Assembly (NCBI RefSeq): GCF_007556705.1
Contig: NZ_VJOL01000010.1
Location: 1-56,869 of the forward strand
DNA from: Tepidimonas thermarum
Lineage (GTDB): Bacteria > Pseudomonadota > Gammaproteobacteria > Burkholderiales > Burkholderiaceae_C
DNA: 56,869 bases
Reading direction: 5' to 3'
A program made the position numbers and the translations under genes. Shown here in pieces: positions 9,230 through 17,828 of the stretch; positions within the stretch are counted from its first letter, which is position 1, and each line of letters starts with the position of its first letter. The notes beneath the pieces were generated by a model. It was given only the letters and a program-made list of their open reading frames with translations, did not search any database and was not told the DNA's origin.

Positions 9230-11245
9230 ATGTCGTCCAACCCGCCCCTGGCGGTCCACCGCACAGCCCCGATCGCTCCGCACGAGCCACCGATTCCGGC
9301 CAGCTTGCCCCTGCCGCGCACGGCTTTTTCTGCCCACGGCATCATGGCGCCCGGCGTGCTTGTGATGCGCAACCTTCCCTTCGCGCCCAAGATGGCGCTG
9401 TTGGGCGCGCTGCTGTTGGCGGCGGTTGCGGCATTGGCGCTGGCGTACTACAGCACCATGCTGGGCAACATTGCCTTTTCGGCCAAGGAACGCGACGGCG
9501 TGCATGACCAGCAGCGCATATACCCGGCGCTGCTGGTCGCGCTGGATGTGCGCCGCGAGGCCACCGCCCATGCCGCCGGTGATGCCGCTGCAGACCCACA
9601 GGCTGCGCAGGCGCGGCTGCAGGCGGCCCTGCAGACGCTGGTGCAGCAGGCGGCCGTGCGTGATGGGGGCTCCCAGCGCGCGCTGCAGGCCGTGCAGCAG
9701 GCGGCCCAGACCCGTGCCAGCGACGCGGTCACGGCATTGGATGCGCACAGCGCCATGCTGCGCGCGCTGGTGGCGCTGGCCGCGCAGGTGTGCGACGACT
9801 CCAATCTCACGCTGGATCCGGGTGTGCACACCTACTACATCATGGATGCGGTGTGCTTTCGGTTGCCCGACACCATCGACCGTGCCGGCGCTACCCAGGC
9901 CCGCAGCCTGGCCATTTTGCGCGCGGGCGAGCGCACCCCGGCACTGGCAGAGCCGCTGGTGCGCGACGAGGCGCTGGTGACGTTCCACTTCGAGCAAATG
10001 CAGGCCGGGCTGGCCAAGACGATCGGTGCGCGGCCCGAGACGGCATCCACCATTGCGCTGCAGCAGGCGCTGGCACCGGTGCGCGCCTTCTACCAGCGCA
10101 TCGGCCAGAACGTGCTGCACGCCGAGGCGCTCGATTCGTCCCAGGTCGGCGCACTTGCGCAGGCGGGCCACGCCGCCGTGCAGGCGCAGGCTGAGCTTGC
10201 GCAGCGGCTGCTGCCGCTGCTGGACGCGCTGCTGGCCGAGCGCCTCGACGGCATGAAGCGGGAGATGTGGATACGCACGGCCGTGATCGCGACCCTCGTG
10301 GTGGTTTCGCTGTACTTTGGCGTCGCGTTCTATCTCGTCAACCGCGGCGGCACGCGCGTGATTCAGGAGCACCTGGAACTGATGGCGCGCGGTGACCTGC
10401 GCGAGGCGCCCCCCAAGCCCTGGGGCAAGGACGAGCCGGCGCAGATCATCGTCAACCTGCGTGTGGCCTACGACGCGTTGCACGCCCTCATCCGCAAGGT
10501 GCGCCATGCCGCGCGCGACCTGGCCAGCGCCAGCGAAGAGATCGCGCACGCCTCGCGCGACCTGGGAGCCCGCACCGAACAGGCCGCGGCGACGCTGGAG
10601 GAGCAGGCCAGCGCGATGGAGCAGATCGGCTCGCAAGTGCAGGCCACCGCGCAGCGCGCGCACGAGGCCGCGCAGTTCGCGCAGACCAACGCGCGGGTGG
10701 CGGAGGACAGCCGCGGCGTGGTGGACTCGGTGGTGGGCACCATGCGCGACATCCAGTCCAGCAGCCAGAAGATCGCCGACATCACGCAGGTGATTGACAG
10801 CATCGCGTTTCAGACCAACATTCTGGCGCTCAATGCTGCGGTGGAGGCCGCCCGCGCCGGCGAGGCCGGCCGTGGCTTTGCGGTGGTGGCCGGCGAAGTG
10901 CGCTCGCTGGCGCAACGCAGCGCCGAGGCGGCGCGCCAGATCAAGGCGCTGATCGAGGAGAGCTCAGGCAAGGTGCAAGCCGGCGTGCAGGTGGTGGAGC
11001 AGGCCGGCACCACGATGGGGAGCCTGGTGCGCAACGCCGAGACGATCAACGGCTACATGGGCGAAATGGCCGCTGCGGCGCACGAGCAAAGCGACGGCGT
11101 GGCGCACAGCGTGCAGGCGATTCAGCACCTGGATGCCAGCACCCAGCAAAACGCGGCGTTGGTGGAGCAGACGTCGGCAGCGGCCGTCGCGCTGGAGCAG
11201 CAGGCCCAGCGGTTGATGGACGAGATCGGGCGCTTCAGGCTTTGA
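9230..11245 (+). CDS. Methyl-accepting chemotaxis protein
   Basis: Inner-membrane chemoreceptor of 671 residues. Order: an unusual proline-rich cytoplasmic leader of about 45 residues, transmembrane helix 1 ([20 protein letters not shown]), a periplasmic helical sensor domain of about 270 residues, TM2 (about 345-365), a HAMP-like linker, and a long signalling coiled coil with tip [35 protein letters not shown]. The C-terminus (DEIGRFRL) lacks a CheR/CheB-binding pentapeptide. The AGGAGG at 9217-9222 sits 7 bases before ATG 9230 and decides the start; an ATG at 9365 would give a more ordinary receptor N-terminus but has no ribosome-binding site. The ligand is unknown. Confidence 0.92.
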   Translation: MSSNPPLAVHRTAPIAPHEPPIPASLPLPRTAFSAHGIMAPGVLVMRNLPFAPKMALLGALLLAAVAALALAYYSTMLGNIAFSAKERDGVHDQQRIYPALLVALDVRREATAHAAGDAAADPQAAQARLQAALQTLVQQAAVRDGGSQRALQAVQQAAQTRASDAVTALDAHSAMLRALVALAAQVCDDSNLTLDPGVHTYYIMDAVCFRLPDTIDRAGATQARSLAILRAGERTPALAEPLVRDEALVTFHFEQMQAGLAKTIGARPETASTIALQQALAPVRAFYQRIGQNVLHAEALDSSQVGALAQAGHAAVQAQAELAQRLLPLLDALLAERLDGMKREMWIRTAVIATLVVVSLYFGVAFYLVNRGGTRVIQEHLELMARGDLREAPPKPWGKDEPAQIIVNLRVAYDALHALIRKVRHAARDLASASEEIAHASRDLGARTEQAAATLEEQASAMEQIGSQVQATAQRAHEAAQFAQTNARVAEDSRGVVDSVVGTMRDIQSSSQKIADITQVIDSIAFQTNILALNAAVEAARAGEAGRGFAVVAGEVRSLAQRSAEAARQIKALIEESSGKVQAGVQVVEQAGTTMGSLVRNAETINGYMGEMAAAAHEQSDGVAHSVQAIQHLDASTQQNAALVEQTSAAAVALEQQAQRLMDEIGRFRL

Positions 11246-11264
11246 CGCGACGGCAGTGCCAGCC

Positions 11265-11339
11265 CAGCATTGTCGCCACGCCGTGCCCGTGGCCCGGCTG
11301 GACAACCTGGGCAAGGGCGCCGGCGGCGCTGTTGTGTAG
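11265..11339 (+). pseudogene. Remnant of an argC 3' end
   Basis: Read from 11265 this stretch encodes [20 protein letters not shown] then GAVV and a stop. It matches the ArgC C-terminal region ([20 protein letters not shown]...) in the argC gene at about 5780-5850. The DNA core of about 40 bases is nearly identical. No start or upstream ArgC sequence is present, so it is a fragment left by duplication or rearrangement. It lies between the chemoreceptor and gamma-glutamyltransferase genes. Confidence 0.75.
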
Positions 11340-11350
11340 AGGTGTAGAGT

Positions 11351-13192
11351 ATGCGTGTGATTTCCATCCCGCACACCACCCCCCGCCATACGTCGGCAGT
11401 CCCGCCCCAGGGGTGGCGGGCGCGCCTGCTGGCCGCCCTCGGCGGTCTGGCGCTTGCGGCCGGGCTGGTTGGCTGCGCCGGACCCACTCCGGCGTTCGAC
11501 TACCGCATCCCCGCCCAGCCGGAAGCCGCGACGGGCACCAGCGCCAAGCCCGGCTGGGCCACGCAGCGCTTTGCGGTGGCCGCGGCCAACCCGCTGGCCA
11601 CCGATGCGGGCTATCAGGTGCTCAAAGCCGGTGGCAGCGCGGTGGACGCCGCGGTGGCCGTGCAAATGGTGTTGACGCTGGTGGAGCCCCAGTCCAGCGG
11701 CATCGGGGGTGGGGCCTTCCTGTTGCACTGGGACGGGCGGCAGATCCAGGCCTACGACGGGCGCGAGACCGCCCCAGCAGCGGCCGATGAGCGTTTGTTC
11801 CTCCAGCCCGACGGCAAGCCGATGGCCTTCGACGACGCGGTGGTGGGCGGGCGCGCGGTGGGGGTGCCGGGCACGCTGCGCATGCTGGAGCTGGCGCACC
11901 GACGCCATGGCCGCCTACCCTGGGCCACGCTGTTCGAGCCCGCCATCCGGCTGGCGGAAGAGGGCTTCCCCATCGGTCCGCGCCTGCACGGCTTGCTGCG
12001 CCAAGAGGCGCACCTCAAGCGCGACCCGGTGGCGGCGCGCTATTTCTACCAACCCGATGGCCAGCCCTGGCCCGTGGGCACGCGTGTGCGCAACCCGGAG
12101 CTGGCGGCGGTGCTGCGCGACGTGGCCACACGGGGCGCGGATGCGTTCTACCGCGGCCCGATCGCGCGCGACATCGTGGCCAAGGTGCAGACCCACCCGA
12201 CCAACCCCGGCCGCCTGAGCGCCGAGGATTTGGCCGCGTACCGTGCGCGCGAGCGCGAGGCGCTGTGCGCCGATTGGCGGCAGTACCGCCTGTGCGGCTT
12301 TCCGCCTCCGTCGTCGGGCCATCTGGCCATCGTGCAGATGCTGGGCATGCTCGAGCACACGCCCGTGTCCACCCCGCTGGCCGATGGCGTGCCGAGTGCG
12401 GACTTTTTGCACGCCTACACCGAGGCCGCGCGGCTGGCCTTCGCCGACCGGGCGCAGTACGTGGCCGATCCGGATTTCGTCGCGGCGCCGGGCGGCGACT
12501 GGCGCACCCTGATCGATCCCGCCTACCTGCGCCAGCGTGCGGGGCGGATCGGGGCACGGTCGATGGTGCGTGCCCAAGCGGGTCAGCCGGCGCCGCTGCG
12601 CGTGTCGCAGGCCGCGCAACCGGATCAGCCGGAGTACGGTACCTCGCACATCTCGATCGTCGATGCCGAGGGCCGCGCGCTGGCCATGACCACCACCATC
12701 GAAGACCAGTTTGGCGCGCGCCAAATGGTGCGCGGCTTTTTGCTCAACAACGAGCTCACCGACTTTTCGTTCGTGCCCACCGACGCGACGGGCGCACCGA
12801 TCGCCAACCGTGTGCAGCCAGGCAAGCGCCCGCGCTCCAGCATGAGCCCAACCCTGGTGTTCGACCGCCGCGACGGCCGCCTGGTGATGAGTGCCGGCTC
12901 GCCCGGTGGCGCGCTCATCATCCACTACACCGCCAAGACGCTGCTGGGCACCCTGGCGTGGGGACTCAACGCCCAGCAGGCCATCGATCTGCCCAACTTT
13001 GGTTCCACCAACGGCCCCACCCTGCTGGAGAAGGGGCGCTTCCCCGCCAGCACGCTCGAGGCCCTGCGGGCGCGCGGGCACGAGGTGCGCGAGATGGACA
13101 TGACCAGCGGCCTGCAGGCCCTCCAGCGCACCGGTACCGGCTGGTTCGGCGGGGCGGACCCGCGCCGCGAGGGCGTGGTGATGGGGGATTGA
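11351..13192 (+). CDS. ggt: Gamma-glutamyltransferase, lipoprotein-type signal
   Basis: Cleaves and transfers gamma-glutamyl groups of glutathione and related peptides outside the cytoplasm. The 613-residue precursor has a basic N-terminus, a hydrophobic stretch and a lipobox LVGC with Cys42, so it is probably a lipid-anchored periplasmic enzyme. The large-subunit part has PQSSGIGGGAF. The autoprocessing Thr431 (EYGTSHISIVD) marks the start of the small subunit, followed by the MSPTLVF and SAGSPGGALII substrate pocket. Length and order fit the family. A remnant of argC lies just upstream. It converges with the MBL gene, sharing a hairpin. Confidence 0.93.
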   Translation: MRVISIPHTTPRHTSAVPPQGWRARLLAALGGLALAAGLVGCAGPTPAFDYRIPAQPEAATGTSAKPGWATQRFAVAAANPLATDAGYQVLKAGGSAVDAAVAVQMVLTLVEPQSSGIGGGAFLLHWDGRQIQAYDGRETAPAAADERLFLQPDGKPMAFDDAVVGGRAVGVPGTLRMLELAHRRHGRLPWATLFEPAIRLAEEGFPIGPRLHGLLRQEAHLKRDPVAARYFYQPDGQPWPVGTRVRNPELAAVLRDVATRGADAFYRGPIARDIVAKVQTHPTNPGRLSAEDLAAYRAREREALCADWRQYRLCGFPPPSSGHLAIVQMLGMLEHTPVSTPLADGVPSADFLHAYTEAARLAFADRAQYVADPDFVAAPGGDWRTLIDPAYLRQRAGRIGARSMVRAQAGQPAPLRVSQAAQPDQPEYGTSHISIVDAEGRALAMTTTIEDQFGARQMVRGFLLNNELTDFSFVPTDATGAPIANRVQPGKRPRSSMSPTLVFDRRDGRLVMSAGSPGGALIIHYTAKTLLGTLAWGLNAQQAIDLPNFGSTNGPTLLEKGRFPASTLEALRARGHEVREMDMTSGLQALQRTGTGWFGGADPRREGVVMGD

Positions 13193-13220
13193 GGCGGGTG
13201 GTTGGCGGCCATCACCCGCC
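13193..13220. terminator. Hairpin between convergent ggt and MBL genes
   Basis: GGCGGGTG at 13193-13200 pairs with CACCCGCC at 13213-13220 around a 12-nt loop. It follows the ggt stop immediately and overlaps the stop codon of the opposing gene. It lacks a T tract, so its role as a shared terminator is uncertain. Confidence 0.35.
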
Positions 13221-14174
13221 GTCCACCAGCCACTCCCCCTGGCGCCGCGCCGCGCCGCTGGCGCACAGGTCGTCGATCAGGTCCTGCAGCCAGGTGTCAA
13301 ACGGTTCGGCCCCACCGTGGCGGGCGTGCAGGTGTACCAGATACGGGACACCGCGCGCCCATTCGTGCAGGTCGGCCAGCGGCTGCCGCTGCCACTCCAG
13401 CAGCTTGAACTTGAGCAGCACCTTGAGTCCGTAGCGCCGGTGCCGCGCGGGGTCGGCTTGAAATTGCGCCAGTCGCTGGCGCGCCAGCGCCAGCGCGGCG
13501 GCCACCTCGGGCGCCGGCTGGGTGGCGTCGGCGTGGTCGGCATCCCCAAACGGGCTGCCGTGGCCGGGGATCACCACCGCCGGCGCCAGCCGCTCGATCA
13601 GCGCCAGCGTGGCCCCCACGGCGTCGAAGCCGGGCTCGCCCGCCAGCTCCGGGAATACCACGCCAAACCCATGCTGCCACAGCGCATCGCCACTGATCAG
13701 GGTGCGCGAGGCTGGCTCGAACAGCATCACCGCGTCGGGGTCGTGCCCGGGCGCCGCGTGCACCTGCCAATCGCGCCCACCCAGGGGCACCATGTCGCCG
13801 GGCGTGAGCAGCGCATCGTGGCGAAAGCGCGCGCAGCGCTGGCCGGTGGCGCGGTAGCTCAGGCGGTCCTCGTCCCAGGCCTGCACGGCGTCGGCCTGGC
13901 CCGGCGGGATGGCGGTGTGCAGGCCGGGGTAGCGCGCCTGCAGCGCGGCGTTGCCGCCGCAGTGGTCGCTGTGCAGGTGGGTGTTGAGCAGCCGCTGCAG
14001 CGGCCGCCCGCCCAGGGCGTGTTCCACCAAGGCCAGTGTCTGCGCCGCATGCGCCACATAGCCGCTGTCCACCAGGGCGGTGCCGTCGGGGCCGTCGAAC
14101 AACACGTTGTTGGCCGACAGCCAGCCGCGCTCGAACACGCGCACGCCGGGCGGCAGGCGCGTCGGATGTTTCAT
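13212..14174 (-). CDS. MBL-fold metallo-hydrolase
   Basis: A 320-residue metallo-beta-lactamase-fold hydrolase with the metal-binding THLHSDHCGG motif at about residues 65-75. A later His (APGHDPDAVML) and a third metal ligand region (VIPGHGSPFGDAD) follow. A C-terminal helical extension (about 230-320) resembles that of many uncharacterised MBL hydrolases of Burkholderiales. The substrate is unknown; glyoxalase II-like thioesters and lactones are possible. It lies downstream of an acyl-CoA synthetase gene on the same strand. The start overlaps the stop of a possible 19-codon ORF as ATGA, and it has no good ribosome-binding site of its own. Confidence 0.85.
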   Translation of the reverse strand: MKHPTRLPPGVRVFERGWLSANNVLFDGPDGTALVDSGYVAHAAQTLALVEHALGGRPLQRLLNTHLHSDHCGGNAALQARYPGLHTAIPPGQADAVQAWDEDRLSYRATGQRCARFRHDALLTPGDMVPLGGRDWQVHAAPGHDPDAVMLFEPASRTLISGDALWQHGFGVVFPELAGEPGFDAVGATLALIERLAPAVVIPGHGSPFGDADHADATQPAPEVAAALALARQRLAQFQADPARHRRYGLKVLLKFKLLEWQRQPLADLHEWARGVPYLVHLHARHGGAEPFDTWLQDLIDDLCASGAARRQGEWLVDGG

Positions 14175-14230
14175 CTCGAACGCGCGGGCAAGCCGTCGCT
14201 GTCGGCACCCAAACCGAGCATGGGGGTCAT
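14171..14230 (-). CDS. Possible 19-residue leader ORF coupled to the MBL gene
   Basis: A short frame, MTPMLGLGADSDGLPARSR, starts at the ATG ending at 14230. It has a strong AGGAG 8-9 bases upstream (minus strand, about 14239-14244). It stops in an ATGA overlap with the MBL-hydrolase start codon. No homology is recognised. It may serve only for translational coupling, or it could mark a mis-assigned N-terminus of the downstream gene. Confidence 0.3.
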   Translation of the reverse strand: MTPMLGLGADSDGLPARSR

Positions 14231-14292
14231 CAAGTGGTCTCCTCGTGTCCGTCGCGGGTTGACCAACCGCGGGCTTGCGTTGCGGCCGCTCG

Positions 14293-15987
14293 TCAGGCCT
14301 TGCCGCGCAGTTCGCGGCGCAGGATCTTGCCGACGTTGCTCTTGGGCAGCTCCTCGCGGAACTCGATGTACTTGGGCCGCTTGTAGCCGGTCAGGTTGTC
14401 GTGGCAGAAGCGCATCACCTGCTCTTCGGTCAGCGTCGGGTCGCTGCGCACCACGTAGAGCTTGACCGCCTCGCCGGAGTGCGGATCGGGCACACCCACC
14501 GCGGCGCACTCCAGCACCCCCGGGCAGGTGGACACCACGTTGTCGATCTCGGTCGGGTAGACGTTGAAGCCCGAGACGATGATCATGTCCTTTTTGCGAT
14601 CGACGATGCGGATGTAACCACGCTCGTCCATGATGCCGATGTCGCCGGTGCGCATGTAGCCGTCGGGGGTGAAGACCTTGGCCGTTTCCTCGGGCTTGTT
14701 GTAGTAGCCCTGCATCACGTTGGGCCCGCGGATGCAGATTTCGCCCGTTTCACCGGGTGCCAGGTCGCGCCCCTCATCGTCTTTGATGGCAATCTCCACA
14801 CTGGGCAGTGGCAGACCGATGGTGCCGGTGAATGCGGTGTTGGTCACCGGGTTGTTGGTGCCGATGGCGCAGGTCTCGCTCATGCCCCAGCCTTCGATCA
14901 TGGCACAGCCGGTGACCTTTTGCCACTGGCGCGCCGTGCCTTCCGAGGCGGCCATTCCGCCCGCCTGCGACAACACGAGCGAGGAAAAATCCAGCTGCCG
15001 AAAGCGCGCATTGGCCAGCAGTCCGTTGAACAGCGTGTTGACCGCCGGCAGCACGTGGAACGGCCGGCTCTTGAGCACCTCGACGAACTTGGGGATGTCG
15101 CGCGGGTTGGGGATGAGCGTGGCGTGCCCGCCCTGGCGCATGACCAGCAGCATGAGCGTCAGCGCAAAGATGTGGTAGAGCGGCAGCGCCATGATGTGGT
15201 TGGTGCGCCGCGGATCGCCCACCTTGTCCAGCGCCGGGGCAAACCACGCCTCGGCCTGCAGGATGGCGGCGATGATGTTACCGTGGGTGAGCACCGCCCC
15301 TTTGGACAGCCCGGTGGTGCCACCGGTGTACTGCAAAAAGGCGATGCTGTTGCGGTCCACCGTTGCGGGCTTGAGCGTGAGGGCCTGGCCGGCTTCGAGC
15401 GCGCGGCGAAACGGCACGATGGTGCGCACCCCGTGCGGCCCCTGCAGCGGCAGTTTGAAGGCGGGCACCAGCTTGGCCACATGGCGCACCAAAAAGGTCA
15501 TCCAACGCCCGTACCACGGCCCCAGCAAATCGCCAAAGCTCGCCACCACCACATGGCGCACGGGCGTGTGGTCGATGACTTCCTCCAGCGTGTGGGCGAA
15601 GTTTTCCAGGATGACGATCGCCTCGGCCCCCGAGTCGGTGAGCTGGTGCTCCAGCTCGCGCGCGGTGTAGAGCGGGTTGACGTTGACGCAGGTGTAGCCA
15701 GCGCGCAAGACGGCGGCCATGGTGACCAGAAACTGCGGCAAATTGGGCAGCATGATGGCCACGCGCGCACCGGCGGGCAACCCCAGCGACTGCAGGTAAG
15801 CCCCCAGCGCCGCGCTGTAGCGGTCGAGCTGGCCATACGTCATCCAGCGGTCCATGCAGACCGACGCCGGGTCCTGGGGATGGCGGCGAAACGCCTGCTC
15901 CAGCAGTTGCACCAGCGAGGGGTACTGGGTCGGGTCGATGTCGGCGGGCACGCCGGGTGGGTAGCTCGAGAGCCAGATTCGTTCCAT
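14293..15987 (-). CDS. fadD: Long-chain fatty-acid-CoA ligase (AMP-binding enzyme)
   Basis: Activates fatty acids to acyl-CoA through an acyl-adenylate at the membrane surface. The 564-residue protein starts MERIWLSSYPPGVPADID, typical of proteobacterial FadD. It has the ATP-binding YTGGTTGLSKGAVLTHGN, GWGMSET, and the hinge and linker motif GYMRTGDIG...DRKKDMIIVSGFNVYP. The C-terminal catalytic Lys lies in GKILRRELRGKA. The frame is open 10 codons upstream, but the ATG ending at 15987 matches the family start. The MBL hydrolase follows on the same strand after 118 bases and may be cotranscribed. Confidence 0.94.
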   Translation of the reverse strand: MERIWLSSYPPGVPADIDPTQYPSLVQLLEQAFRRHPQDPASVCMDRWMTYGQLDRYSAALGAYLQSLGLPAGARVAIMLPNLPQFLVTMAAVLRAGYTCVNVNPLYTARELEHQLTDSGAEAIVILENFAHTLEEVIDHTPVRHVVVASFGDLLGPWYGRWMTFLVRHVAKLVPAFKLPLQGPHGVRTIVPFRRALEAGQALTLKPATVDRNSIAFLQYTGGTTGLSKGAVLTHGNIIAAILQAEAWFAPALDKVGDPRRTNHIMALPLYHIFALTLMLLVMRQGGHATLIPNPRDIPKFVEVLKSRPFHVLPAVNTLFNGLLANARFRQLDFSSLVLSQAGGMAASEGTARQWQKVTGCAMIEGWGMSETCAIGTNNPVTNTAFTGTIGLPLPSVEIAIKDDEGRDLAPGETGEICIRGPNVMQGYYNKPEETAKVFTPDGYMRTGDIGIMDERGYIRIVDRKKDMIIVSGFNVYPTEIDNVVSTCPGVLECAAVGVPDPHSGEAVKLYVVRSDPTLTEEQVMRFCHDNLTGYKRPKYIEFREELPKSNVGKILRRELRGKA

Positions 15988-16142
15988 GGCAAGGTCGCAG
16001 TGGGCAAGGCCACCCATTGTCGGGCAGGCCGTCGCGCGTCCGCTCAGGGGATGCCCCTAGAAGCTGTCGCGCACGGCACAATTGACGCCCCCTTGGGGCC
16101 GCGCGGCGGTCGCTTCGGCGGTGGGGGCCATTCGGGAAAACC

Positions 16143-16171
16143 CTGACAAGCGGCGGCCATTCCCGTATCAT
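16143..16171 (+). promoter_or_regulatory. Sigma70-like promoter giving a probable leaderless mRNA
   Basis: CTGACA (16143-16148), a 17-bp spacer and TATCAT (16166-16171) form a good sigma70-type promoter. Transcription would begin about at the ATG of the GNAT gene (16178), and no Shine-Dalgarno is present, so the message is likely leaderless. Confidence 0.6.
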
Positions 16172-16177
16172 CCCGTC

Positions 16178-16876
16178 ATGATCGCGCCCGCTGCGTCCCC
16201 CAGCACCGTGGCGCCCCCGCGTGGGGCGCGCGTGCCGGTGCGCGACCTGCCCGCCGCCACCGAGCCCGGACCGGCGCGCCGGCGCGCGCGGGCCCCCATC
16301 CGCACCCTGGACGCCAGCCACCGCGACGCCATCCTGCGCCATTTGCTGGCCCTGGGCGAGCGCGACCGCTACCTGCGCTTTGGCTACGCGGCGCAGGACG
16401 AGCACATCCGGCGCTATGTGGAGGGGCTGCGCTTCGGCCTGGATGAGGTGTTTGGCATCTTCAACCGCCGGCTCGAGCTCATTGCCATGGCGCATCTGGC
16501 CTACCTGGTCTCGCCCGAGCGGGGCAGCGACAGCGCCGAATTCGGGGTCAGCGTCAGCGCGCACGCGCGCGGCCGCGGCTACGGGCATCAGCTGTTTGCG
16601 CGCGCTCTGGCGCATGCCCGCAACCATGGGGTGCGCTACCTCTACATCCACGCGCTGAGCGAAAACGGCCCCATGTTGCGCATCGCGCGCAGCGCCGGCG
16701 CCACCGTGGTGCAGCACGCGGGCGAGAGCGAGTGCCATCTGGAGGTGCCACCGGCGGATTTCGAATCCCACCTCAGCGAGTTCTGGGAGGAGGAGGTGGC
16801 GCGCACCGATTACTGGATCAAGGCCCTGCGCCGCTGGGGCCGGCGGCTGCTGGATCTGTTGCGCTGGCGCCGCTGA
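16178..16876 (+). CDS. GNAT-family N-acetyltransferase
   Basis: A 232-residue acetyltransferase. The N-terminal 40 residues are Pro/Arg-rich and probably disordered. The GNAT fold follows: RYLRFGYAAQDEHI at about 65, a central strand LIAMAHLAYLV, the acetyl-CoA pyrophosphate-binding loop RGRGYGHQLFARAL (about 130-140), and the NGPMLRIARSAGATV motif typical of the fold. The acceptor substrate is unknown. The open frame reaches back to 16082, but the promoter at 16143-16171 makes the ATG at 16178 the sensible start. The next gene follows after 91 bases. Confidence 0.83.
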   Translation: MIAPAASPSTVAPPRGARVPVRDLPAATEPGPARRRARAPIRTLDASHRDAILRHLLALGERDRYLRFGYAAQDEHIRRYVEGLRFGLDEVFGIFNRRLELIAMAHLAYLVSPERGSDSAEFGVSVSAHARGRGYGHQLFARALAHARNHGVRYLYIHALSENGPMLRIARSAGATVVQHAGESECHLEVPPADFESHLSEFWEEEVARTDYWIKALRRWGRRLLDLLRWRR

Positions 16877-16967
16877 ACGCGCGGCCGCCGATGGCGGATG
16901 GCCGCGCATGGCACGGCCGGCGCTGCCCTGTTGTATCCTCCCCTTGTCGCAACCCTTGCCCACACCC

Positions 16968-17828
16968 GTGGCCGATCCTTCCCCTACGCCATCGCCGCAC
17001 ACCAGCGTGCGGCCCGAAGACAAACGAACCCTGCTGCAGCGGCTGGTGGAGTTTCTCCACCCCGGGCCCGACTCCAAAGACGAGCTGATGGAGGCGCTGG
17101 CCGACGCCGAGGACAATGCCGTCATCGACGCCGAATCGCGCGCGATGCTCGAAGGGGTCATCCGCATCGCGGACATGACCGCGGGTGACGTGATGGTGGC
17201 TGCCCCGCGCATGGATGCGCTCGACATCCAGGCGCCCTACGCCGAGCTGCTCAACACCGTGATCGACACCGGCCATTCGCGCTTTCCGGTGTACGAGGGC
17301 GAGCGCGACAACATCATCGGGATTTTGTTGGCCAAGGATTTGCTCAAGCTGCAGCGCGCGCCCGAGCTCAACATCCGCACGCTGCTGCGGCCGGCCGTGT
17401 TCGTGCCCGAGAGCAAGGGCCTCAACGACCTGCTGCGGGAGTTTCGCGGCAACCGCAACCACCTGGCCATCGTCATCGACGAGTTTGGCCGCGTGGCCGG
17501 CCTGATCACCATCGAGGACGTGCTGGAGGAAATCGTCGGCGAGATCGAAGACGAGTTCGACGACGAAAGCGACACCGGTGACATTTTTGCGCTCGCCGAC
17601 GGCACCTGGCGTGTCAGCGGCGACACACCCATCGAGCGCGTCAACGACTGGTTCCAGGTCGCGCTGCCCTGCGAAGACTTCGACACCATCGGCGGCTACA
17701 TCGCCCATGCCATGGGCCATGTGCCGCGGCGTGGGGAGTCCTTCGAGGTCGCCGGCCTAGTGTTTCGCGTGCAGCACGCGCGCGCCGGTGCGGTGCGCTG
17801 GTTCAAGGTGACGCGCGCGCCGGCATGA
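16968..17828 (+). CDS. corC: CorC/HlyC-type CBS-domain protein (magnesium/cobalt efflux)
   Basis: A 286-residue cytoplasmic protein with paired CBS domains (about residues 60-185: MTAGDVMVAAPRMDAL, RFPVYEGERDNIIGILLAKDLL, NRNHLAIVIDEFGRVAGLITIEDVLEEIVGEIEDE) and a C-terminal CorC_HlyC transporter-associated domain. The family (YbeX/CorC) is linked to Mg/Co efflux and ribosome or membrane homeostasis. The GTG at 16968 is preferred, as the upstream extension is low-complexity. Its stop overlaps the lnt start (ATGA at 17825-17828), the corC-lnt order common in proteobacteria. Confidence 0.9.
   Translation: MADPSPTPSPHTSVRPEDKRTLLQRLVEFLHPGPDSKDELMEALADAEDNAVIDAESRAMLEGVIRIADMTAGDVMVAAPRMDALDIQAPYAELLNTVIDTGHSRFPVYEGERDNIIGILLAKDLLKLQRAPELNIRTLLRPAVFVPESKGLNDLLREFRGNRNHLAIVIDEFGRVAGLITIEDVLEEIVGEIEDEFDDESDTGDIFALADGTWRVSGDTPIERVNDWFQVALPCEDFDTIGGYIAHAMGHVPRRGESFEVAGLVFRVQHARAGAVRWFKVTRAPA

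Noticed and set aside
11242-11790. 182-codon plus-strand frame between the chemoreceptor and ggt
   Set aside because: It is out of frame with the clear ggt gene and mostly overlaps it; only the argC remnant in another frame has recognisable content.
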